Source of the DNA: Takakia lepidozioides
Lineage: Eukaryota > Streptophyta > Takakiopsida > Takakiales > Takakiaceae
NCBI GenBank assembly: GCA_030704615.1
Contig: CM060732.1
Span: 11,100,001-11,160,000 of the forward strand
Length of the DNA: 60,000 nt
Direction: 5' to 3'
The notes beneath the pieces were generated by a model. It saw only the letters and a list, made by a program, of their open reading frames with translations, was not told the origin of the DNA and ran no database searches. A program made the position numbers and the translations under genes. Positions 36,233 to 44,177 of this stretch are shown in pieces; positions within the stretch are counted from its first letter, which is position 1; each line of letters begins with the position of its first letter.

Positions 36233-36872
36233 CTCAGGAATCTGTTTGCAAAAACTTGTATTGTACAAATTTTGTTGTAAATGAAATGGTTTCCAAATAT
36301 CGTGTTTCATATCTTATTTGGAATGGTGATGCATGGTATGGTTGGCTAGTGTGTAGAATGCATGCTAGCTTACAAAGTGAGAGAGGTAAATTGGATTAAT
36401 CGTGTATTTGTGTACTGTCGAAATCGGGTGACTCCCATCCAAGGGGCAAGGAAACTTGCAGCTTCGTTGGGAGTTCACGTGCTAGTGCGCACCTGGCGCG
36501 TGCGCGTACTATAACTGCGCTACCGAGGGGGTTGTCTTGTAGTGCGGGCTAACGCGGAAGCTACGTGCTTCTGTTCACATACTATAATCGTGTAGCCTCG
36601 GGATGAAGTCGTAATGCGGCTTCGGCATGTTCCCGTACCTTAGGCCAGCATTCCAAGGCAGACCCAATGTAGTGATTGGGGCGCACGGTTAGTTCAAGGT
36701 TATCTTCCTAGTCAAAAAAAGGTTCAAGACGAACCCTTGCTCAAGGTGATGCCAAAAGCGGCATCAGGAGCGGTTACAAGCAAATGTTGTCGCAGTAAGG
36801 CAATTCGATCCTCGGGGAGGATCGTTCCTTGGCCCTGAAGTGGGCCAAGAAGAGTGCATTGGGAGGGCCTGC
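36233..36872. other. Possible 3' LTR or flank of the chromovirus relic; no gene
   Basis: It follows the purine run, but no matching 5' LTR is present, so LTR identity is not shown. Confidence 0.3.
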
Positions 36873-38016
36873 ACCGTTTGTTTGCACCACCTCGCGAAAG
36901 TTTAGGATCGTCTAGCTTTAGTGAGCAAATTGTCAGTGAGATTGAACTTGAGAGACATGTAGATGTTGTTGCACTATTTGAGGGTATCAATGTTGCAGAG
37001 GTGTTTTACAAGTCCAACTAAATAGTTTTCATGCCCAATCACGTTTTTGGAAACCTTATGCGCGCTCTTCCCTTTGATGGACATTCTTCACAGTCAATGA
37101 TGGCGGAGTTATTGACGTTGACAAACCGCAAGTGATGAGGTGTATAATCTGTCATGGTGCATATATGAGTTCAGATCTTTTAGCTCTTCGCACTCGTAGT
37201 AGAAAAGGCTTGATTACTTATTTCACGTCAAATGGTATCAGTGCCATGAGAAAACATGTTGAGACTGAGCACTCACACTTAGGTAGTAGATACGATGAAG
37301 ATGTGAGCAACATGACAAATGATCTTTTGGAACGGCAACCTGCAAAAAAACGCCCAAAAGTCACACCTGGTACAATCTCCAAGTTATTTTCTTCAATAGA
37401 CCTTTTCAAAAATGATGCACCCACAGAGAAGTCTTTCCTTCATAATCTTCTTTTGTTTGTGATTAAACAATACTTGCCGTTGAGGACAGTATAATCAGTG
37501 TGGCTGCAAAGGTTGGCATTCGGCTTGTGTCCAAGCATTGTGTTTCCAAGATGATCAGTGTTGTTGACAAAACTAGAGAGAAGTATGTCATTCCAGTATT
37601 GCCGTCGTGTATCACAACAACAGCCACCTTCGACTTATGGATGTCCAAATGTGCGCATGATATTTTCACTGTTGTCGTCAATTTTCTATCCTCCGAATGG
37701 GAACCTAGGCATGTGACAATTGGTTTATTTGAAGTAAATCACACTGATGGACAGGCCATGGCGATGCAGCTACAAAATCTGTACATTAAGAAATTGCTTC
37801 GCACATGCCATGTCTAAGGTTTGTCAGTATGCAAGCACCGATGAGAAAGTCTGTCGACGGTTCTCTTATGTGTCCATCAAAGCTGCTCAAGGTGACATAC
37901 AAAAATGTATCACCTGGCCTAAGAAATCCGGAAAAGACCTACAAGCATGGGATGTTGTTTGTATTACTAAGGGACTCCGTCCAAGAAAGCTCAACACTCC
38001 TGCGAAAATCGGGTAA
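36873..38016 (+). pseudogene. hAT transposase relic with BED zinc finger
   Basis: Fragments in several frames: an N-terminal piece (SEIELERHVDVVALFEG, about 36930-36990); a BED-type finger (CIICHG, then GISAMRKHVETEHSHL, 37138-37290); and the start of the hAT core (TTATFDLWMSKCAHDIFTVV...WEPRHVTIGLFEVNHTDGQA, 37610-37770). BED fingers bind the transposon ends. The rest of the catalytic domain and the dimerisation tail were not recognised. Terminal repeats were not found. The CAGTG-ended MITE 5.5 kb away could belong to the same superfamily, but no link is shown. Confidence 0.75.
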
Positions 38017-38624
38017 TCAATTGTTTCATAGAATTTCGAAAATTTCTAGATTGCATCATTTTTGTGTTGATGGGGCTATATAATTCAAATGTGGCTTTGT
38101 GTCGCCTTATGTATGTAAATGTGATTGTGCATCTGAGTTGTATAATTTCTAATTGGTGTCAACATTCTTGTGGGATGCTTAGATTTGTAAGCCGTATTTT
38201 ATTTCAGGATGCTCTTCGGTTTCGAGCAGCCATCAATCACTGCTACAGCCGTGCCGACAATTATAATCACAAATTGTGTCCTCCACCAAAGTAAAGGACA
38301 CTTGATTATTATCAGATGCTTTGAATTCAGCCGTAGCCTTGGTTGTTAAATATCATAGTGACATTGATGCAAAAATTGTAGATGACAACTTGGGTATGTG
38401 GAAGGAAGCTACGCCACGAGCCTGCTCAGGTGAGCCTATGAGCCCAGGCACTTAGTTGGAGCTTGGGCGTCACGCTTAGTGGTCGTGAGCGCAGAGTGGT
38501 GCGGTATTAGAAAGAGGGTATATACCCAAGGATAAAGGCAGACCTATTCCCGCGAGAATACCAGCAGCGTCATTTGACATATTGGAATCGTATTGATGCA
38601 TTCATTATGTGCTTGTAATCAGGT
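38017..38624. other. No supported gene
   Basis: Lies between the hAT relic and the LRR gene copy. Nothing recognised. Confidence 0.35.
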
Positions 38625-40045
38625 GTGATGACTTATGTGGGCATTAACGACCACATAATTCGTAACCTCACAAAGCTACGTGAGGAGCTGGAGGAGTTGC
38701 TTTTAGCGATCTCATCTCGCCATCCACGTCGTGTCACCATTGAGGTGAAATATGTTAAGCTAAATTTTGCCCACGATCTTCAGGCATCGTGGTACAGATT
38801 TCCTTCGCAGAAAGATGAGAGCCGCGATCATGACATTCGATTGGCAGTTCTCCGTGCAATTACTTCCTCCGTTGTGGATATAGTATCCTTGGAGTTGCAA
38901 CCGGCCGACACGAAGGCACATTACGAAGCGGAGTTGCGGAGTTCTGCAGAGGCTTGTACTCCAACCAGACTTTACGACACCTAGTCATCGGGTACTATGT
39001 TGTCGACGTAGACGGACAATTGAGTATGGTACATCACGTTGCAGAGATGCTTCGCGTGAACAACTCTCTAAAACATCTTGAGATTGATGGGATAGCCATC
39101 AACACATATTCAGCCAAGCTCTTGGCTGTCGCTTTGCCTGAAAATCGTGCCCTGCAAAATTTGCATTTGTCTCAGTCCTTCTTTCTGCCTGTGTCTACAT
39201 CCCGCGGGTCGGCAGAGGGAGTGCAAATGTTGGTGGCTCCTTTGGTTGCCACAGATCCATTAGGCTCCAACTCTGTGCTGCAGACGTTACGGATGGGGTG
39301 TTGTCTCGGATACGATAACGTCGGTTATGATGAGGCAGCCAAGCACGTGGCAGCGATGCTGTGTGGCAATTCTTCCTTGTTGGAGCTTGAGTTAATGTAT
39401 TGGAATATGACGTCGGAGGGCGGTGCTGCTATCGGCAGGGCTTTGGCCACCAACACCACCCTTACAACTCTAAGCGTGTATGGCTGCAAGATTGGGGCGG
39501 ATGGTGTGGAGGCGATAGCACAACATCTCGCACACCACAATTCTTCTCTCACACGCCTTAATGTTGGCGACACTTGGAGTACAGAGATAGAGGGAAGCAA
39601 GGCAGCCAACGCATTGGCCAACATGTTTCGATCCAACTCCACGTTGACCAATGTGGACGTGTCACGTAGTCGGTTTAACGAAGAAGGTATTGTGGAACTC
39701 TTCAAATCACTGGCCACCAACACGTCTTTGACAGACCTTGATCTTAGGGGTTGCGAGGTTGTTGCCGGGGACAGGGTGTTGGCAGCAATCGGGGATTCAC
39801 TGCGAGCCAATCTGTGTCTACAAAGACTCCTTACAGATCAATCTTCCTTGAGCATTGTAGATTGGAGTGGTGTAGAGAGAAGGGAGCAGCAATCGGTGTT
39901 ACGAGGAATGATGAGATCCGTGAGTCCGGAGGCAGCGAGCGTGTTGACTTACGGCGCCGCTGGTACTCAACCATACTTCCACTTTCTCATATTATATTCT
40001 TCCTATTTTGCTTTGCACCTCTTGAGGACGCCGAATGTAATGTAA
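38625..40045 (+). pseudogene. RNI-type leucine-rich repeat protein, copy 1, frameshifted
   Basis: The N-terminal part (38625-38984) and the LRR part (38954-40045) are in different frames because one base is missing near 38940 (GCGGAGTTGCGGAG here, GTGGAGTGGCAGGAG in copy 2). The LRR part has ribonuclease-inhibitor-type repeats (LKHLEIDGIAINTYSAKLLA; LTTLSVYGCKIGADGVEAIA), which usually mediate protein contacts. From about 38,950 to 39,990 its DNA appears identical to copy 2, while the sequence on either side differs by several per cent. A retrotransposon insertion follows 48 bases after the stop. Confidence 0.8.
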
Positions 40046-40092
40046 CAAGTAACTCCGCAACACCGTGCAAGAATTCCGAATTCAGAACTAAT

Positions 40093-40282
40093 CTGTCGTG
40101 CGCATACATATCGCTACACAACTACATCGCTGTCCAAAACCACACAACACATGTGCACACCACACACTAGTATACCACTAGTCTACCACTAGTCCAACCA
40201 CTAGTCCAACCACTAGGCTACAACTAGTCAGTCACTAGGCTGCCACTACGCTGCCCACTATGGCAGTCACTAGTCCACACAA
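40093..40282 (-). repeat. Segment A' outside the 3' LTR
   Basis: 190 bp starting CTGTCGTGCGCATAC and ending GTCCACACAA, rich in CCACTAGT repeats. It is the same as segment A (40611-40780) except for a 20-bp extra stretch near 40147. It lies between the LTR and the target-site AAT, so it is part of the inserted DNA. Confidence 0.85.
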
Positions 40283-40609
40283 TGATAAAGAAGAAGAATA
40301 CAAGCACAAGCTCATGCGAGCTCACAAAGCTGAAGCATAAACTCAGGCATATATAACCTCATCACTCAAATACAAGTCAAGCCAAGTGCACCCCACGCCA
40401 TGGGGAATCCACACTACGGCGCCATAGCTAGGCGCGGTGAGGCTCAACTCGAGAAAGATGAGCCTCCCGCGCTTGCCGTGAAGATAACCACTCCAGGGCC
40501 TAAATCTGCCTTGACCCCTGGATTGACACTTGGGCCAATCCCAAATGTCAATATGTAAAAGCTAGCTATTTCCTAGCTAGTTTCACACTAGTGGTAAAAT
40601 AACTTGACA
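40283..40609 (-). repeat. 3' LTR of gypsy copy 2 (327 bp)
   Basis: In element sense TGTCAAG...TTTATCA. It matches 51429-51755 at all but about one position (GCGCT here, GCGTT there). Confidence 0.93.
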
Positions 40610-40610
40610 G

Positions 40611-40780
40611 CTGTCGTGCGCATACATATCGCTACACAACTACATCGCTGTCCAAAACCACACACTAGTATACCACTAGTCTACCACTAGTCCAACCACT
40701 AGTCCAACCACTAGGCTACAACTAGTCAGTCACTAGGCTGCCACTACGCTGCCCACTATGGCAGTCACTAGTCCACACAA
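40611..40780 (-). repeat. Segment A between polypurine run and 3' LTR
   Basis: A 170-bp direct copy of segment A', on the internal side of the LTR. The CCACTAGTCCAA-type minisatellite inside it may promote slippage. Confidence 0.85.
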
Positions 40781-40792
40781 TCGCCCCCCTAG
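40781..40792 (-). other. Candidate polypurine tract
   Basis: In element sense CTAGGGGGGCGA. It would normally touch the 3' LTR, but here it touches segment A, 170 bp away from the LTR. Confidence 0.45.
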
Positions 40793-41039
40793 CTGGTGCT
40801 TAGGTCCCTCTAAGTCCAGGTAGCCACAAGATGTGATAGTGACCATAGCCTCACTAAGTCCTCCACCACTATCCCTACTACACTCAAACTCGATAGATCA
40901 AGAGGCCGGGTGCAAGAGTTGCCCCATCGTTAGTCGCCGTCTTGCAACCTGTGAACTTGAGCTTGGGATCTCATGTATTGACTCCTATGAGCTTGGCCTC
41001 CCATGTCTTGTTAGCTGCCTCCAGTCATGTCCACTGCCA

Positions 41040-44000
41040 CTATCCCAAGCAGTGTGGACACAACCAATCTCCGTCAGGAACCTTCTCAAGGGGTGGTGTC
41101 AAGCATCCCATATGCCAACCCCTTGAGCACCGATCACACACCAGCATGGTGGCTGCCCCTTTGGCAGACCCACAGAGCATGCACCTCAAACCTGCAGGTA
41201 CCACTGCCAAGTTTGGGTCAACTCTGCCATCGACATTGGGAAGGTGACATGGCGCACAATTACGCACATGGTCTCTCCAAGTCATGCCATCCCGACCCTC
41301 TAAGATCAGGACCCCTGAGGGCAACACCTCTCGAACCCTCAGAATAACACGCCCTGCAGTAACATCCAGAGTCGTAGGAGCAGTCTGCTGCAAATAAACA
41401 TAGTCACCAGGGCTAAACCTCCGAACCCCAGGACGATATCCTCCACCACGTATAGTGGCATACCTCAACGTATCACGGTGCTGTGCAATGGCAAGGTTCT
41501 CAAAAGCCATGGGCATGACTTTCTTGAACAACTCTGCACGCTGATCACATGCACGTACCCACACGTCCGGATCGTCAAGGTTAAGGACTTGAGCAGTGTC
41601 CCTACGAATGGCTGCAGGCAAATCCGGCTCTCGGCCAAAGAGAAGGAAATATGGTGAGAAGGAGGCAAGTGATGCTTGTTTGCTGAACCTGTAGCCCATG
41701 GCTAACCAAGGAACCTGAAGATCCCAATCTCCTAGGTGTCCCTTCTGCAAGCCATACTTGCGCAAACCCCTCTTCACCGTCTGAACAACTCTCTCTGCTA
41801 AGCCATCGGCCTCAGGATGATCCCGAGAAGTGGTGCGGTGGTCTATCAAGGCTTTATCACACAAAGCCTGAAACTCCCCCAAGAACTCTCTCCCTTGGTC
41901 CGTGAGTACCTCAGCTGGAGCACCAAATCGGCTAAGCACACGATCCAAGAATGCATACGCAGCCCCCTCACTAGCCTTGTCAGGCAATGGAACCAACTCA
42001 ATCCACTTGGAGAAGTGCTCCACCATCACCAACACATATCTGTGGTGGCGCATAGTCAGTGGCAACGGTCCTGCGAAGTCAAGACTCCACCTGTAGCCCA
42101 ATCCCATGATTGGTAAAGGATGCAACTGTGGTGTAGGGGCGTTGAATGAAGCACGCACCCTGTCACACACCATGCACCTAGCCACAAACTGTTGCACCTC
42201 TGTATGCATACCACGCCACCAATACTGCCCCTGCAGTAAACTGTGAGTGCGTCGCACTCCAAAATGCCCCAACTCCTCATGGGCATGCCGCACTAACCGT
42301 GCACGCTGTGTGGGGTGAGGCACAATCCTCACCCGACCATCCTCCCACACTCGAAGTAGGTGTATCCCCTCCCACTTGAACCTCTTGGCTCGTTGCAGGA
42401 TCCGATCCCTCTCCCTGGCAGTCACAATGGCTGCCGTGTCTCCCGTGCGGAGGTAGTCCAACACAGCCGAATCCTCATGTATATCTCTGGCACCACCTAG
42501 CTCATCACTAGCCTCAGGGTCCTCAGACACTCCGTCTACAGTCATCCCTGTTGTAGGTCCAATCTGACCTCCCGATGCCAAGATACACAAAAATGCAGAT
42601 GCGTGCCATCCCGGCACCATCTCCTCGTCCGTCTCACCATGCCACCGAGCTCCAGTGTCATCCTGCTGGCTCATGCATGGATTGCGACTCAATCCATCCG
42701 CATCCCGATTGACCAAACCCGGTCGATGCACAACCTGAAAGTCATACTCCTGGAGTATAAGTGCCCACCGTGCAAGCTTCCCCGTAAGCTTGTCTGACTC
42801 CATCAACCACTTGAGTGGCTGGTGATCCGTGACAAGGGTGAAAAGATTGCCGTATAGATAGCACCTGAAGTGTGCCACGGCCCACACTGCAGCTAAGCAC
42901 TCTCCCTCATATGAGCTGTACTTAGCCTCTGCAGCGTTGTTCGAGCGGCTAGCGTAAGCCACTACGAACTCTCTTCCCTCATCATCCACCTGTGTGAGCA
43001 CCGCTCCAAGCCCCAGCATGCTCCAATCCGTATGCAGCTGAAAGGGACGCCCCCTGATAGGTCGTCTCAAGATAGGCGCCGAGGTCAACCTCGCCTTGAG
43101 CTCTTGAAAAGCTCGTTCCTGCTCATCTTCCCACTGCCACTCCTGGTCCACCTTGGTCAGCTTGGTTAGAGCCTTTGCAATGGTACTAAATCCCTTGACA
43201 AACCGTCTATAATAGTTTGCCAACCCCATGAAAGCTCGAACTCGGCTCACATCCGTGGGGCGTGGAATTTGTGCAATGGCCTCTACCTTAGTCTGCTGTA
43301 CCCCCAATCCTCCAGGATATATCATGTGACCCAGATACTCAATCTGGTTGTGGAAAAACTTGCACTTCCCCGGATGCAACTTCAATCCGTGCGCTCTCAA
43401 GCGCTCCAATACCACCTGAAGGTGTCTCTCATGCTCCTCCATCGTAACACTAAAGATGATGATGTCATCTATGTAGCACCGAGCAAAGTCCACCCCTGCT
43501 AGAATCCTATCCATGACTCTCTGAAACTCTGCAGGAGCATTCTTAAGCCCAAATGGTAAGAACCGCCACTGATATAGGCAATCCTTGCCGTGCTCATTGA
43601 TCCCCCAGAATGCCGTCTTCTGCTTGTCCGCCTCCTTGATTGGCAACTGGTGATATCCGGATCGTAAATCCAAAGTGCTAAAGGCCTTAGCATGCCCGAT
43701 GGCATCAAAGATCTCCTCTGGTGTTGGCATGGCATACTTATCGGACTTGGTCTGACGATTTACAGGCCGGTAATCACCGCACATACGTCTCTCCGTCCAA
43801 TTGCCATAGACATCCTTCTTGGCTGGCATCACTGTGGCTGAAGCATACTCTCCACCAGAGAGCTCCACCAAACCTGCCTCCCAGAGATCTTGAGTCCTCA
43901 TCTGAATCAAAGACCTCTCCATGTCACTGTATCTATAGGGTCTCCGAAAGATTGGCGTGTCAGTGGCCAACTCAATACGGATCTCTTGACCCTTCAGTGC

Positions 44001-44174
44001 TCCCAAGTCCTTCAAACTGAAGGCAAAGCAATTCCTGTAAGCCCTCAGGAACCGCCGTATACGTCGTCTCTCTCCTCCGGTGACAATGGGTCCAATGTCA
44101 GGCTCCCAATTGTCCTCCGTAACTACAACCTTAAGTCCAGTGGGCTTAGAGGTAGAGGACGCGTCCCGTGGTTG
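41040..44174 (-). CDS. Gypsy pol: reverse transcriptase, RNase H, integrase, C-terminal PHD finger
   Basis: The frame is continuous with protease-methyltransferase apart from one UAG, so it is probably made by readthrough; the first ATG is 44015. Order by residue from that ATG: reverse transcriptase with DLRSGYHQLPI and the YIDD catalytic box (about 115-195), RNase H (LHTDWSMLGLGAV; YSSYEGECLAAVWAVAHFR), integrase HHCC zinc site (HEELGHFGVRRTH...CMVC), DDE core (WSLDFAG, LTDQGREFLG, HPEADGLAER), a GPY-like C-terminal region, and at the very end a C4HC3 PHD finger (CMLC, CDRC, GWHMGC, CPHC). PHD fingers read histone H3 tails; in this position it may guide integration, as chromodomains do in chromoviruses. 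No internal stops. The enzymes copy element RNA and insert the DNA. Confidence 0.92.
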   Translation of the reverse strand, partial: QPRDASSTSKPTGLKVVVTEDNWEPDIGPIVTGGERRRIRRFLRAYRNCFAFSLKDLGALKGQEIRIELATDTPIFRRPYRYSDMERSLIQMRTQDLWEAGLVELSGGEYASATVMPAKKDVYGNWTERRMCGDYRPVNRQTKSDKYAMPTPEEIFDAIGHAKAFSTLDLRSGYHQLPIKEADKQKTAFWGINEHGKDCLYQWRFLPFGLKNAPAEFQRVMDRILAGVDFARCYIDDIIIFSVTMEEHERHLQVVLERLRAHGLKLHPGKCKFFHNQIEYLGHMIYPGGLGVQQTKVEAIAQIPRPTDVSRVRAFMGLANYYRRFVKGFSTIAKALTKLTKVDQEWQWEDEQERAFQELKARLTSAPILRRPIRGRPFQLHTDWSMLGLGAVLTQVDDEGREFVVAYASRSNNAAEAKYSSYEGECLAAVWAVAHFRCYLYGNLFTLVTDHQPLKWLMESDKLTGKLARWALILQEYDFQVVHRPGLVNRDADGLSRNPCMSQQDDTGARWHGETDEEMVPGWHASAFLCILASGGQIGPTTGMTVDGVSEDPEASDELGGARDIHEDSAVLDYLRTGDTAAIVTARERDRILQRAKRFKWEGIHLLRVWEDGRVRIVPHPTQRARLVRHAHEELGHFGVRRTHSLLQGQYWWRGMHTEVQQFVARCMVCDRVRASFNAPTPQLHPLPIMGLGYRWSLDFAGPLPLTMRHHRYVLVMVEHFSKWIELVPLPDKASEGAAYAFLDRVLSRFGAPAEVLTDQGREFLGEFQALCDKALIDHRTTSRDHPEADGLAERVVQTVKRGLRKYGLQKGHLGDWDLQVPWLAMGYRFSKQASLASFSPYFLLFGREPDLPAAIRRDTAQVLNLDDPDVWVRACDQRAELFKKVMPMAFENLAIAQHRDTLRYATIRGGGYRPGVRRFSPGDYVYLQQTAPTTLDVTAGRVILRVREVLPSGVLILEGRDGMTWRDHVRNCAPCHLPNVDGRVDPNLAVVPAGLRCMLCGSAKGAATMLVCDRCSRGWHMGCLTPPLEKVPDGDWLCPHCLG

Positions 44175-44177
44175 CTA
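44169..44177 (-). promoter_or_regulatory. Translational readthrough signal UAG-CAA-CCA
   Basis: The only stop between protease-methyltransferase and reverse transcriptase is TAG followed by CAA CCA. This fits the leaky-stop context UAG-CAR-YYA known from tobamoviruses. The same reading frame is open on both sides (GCA GCA before; CGG GAC after). Confidence 0.7.

Noticed and set aside
39325-39810. 161-codon minus-strand frame, repeated at 55849-56334
   Set aside because: It is antisense to the LRR coding region in both copies and keeps its sequence only because the DNA is identical.
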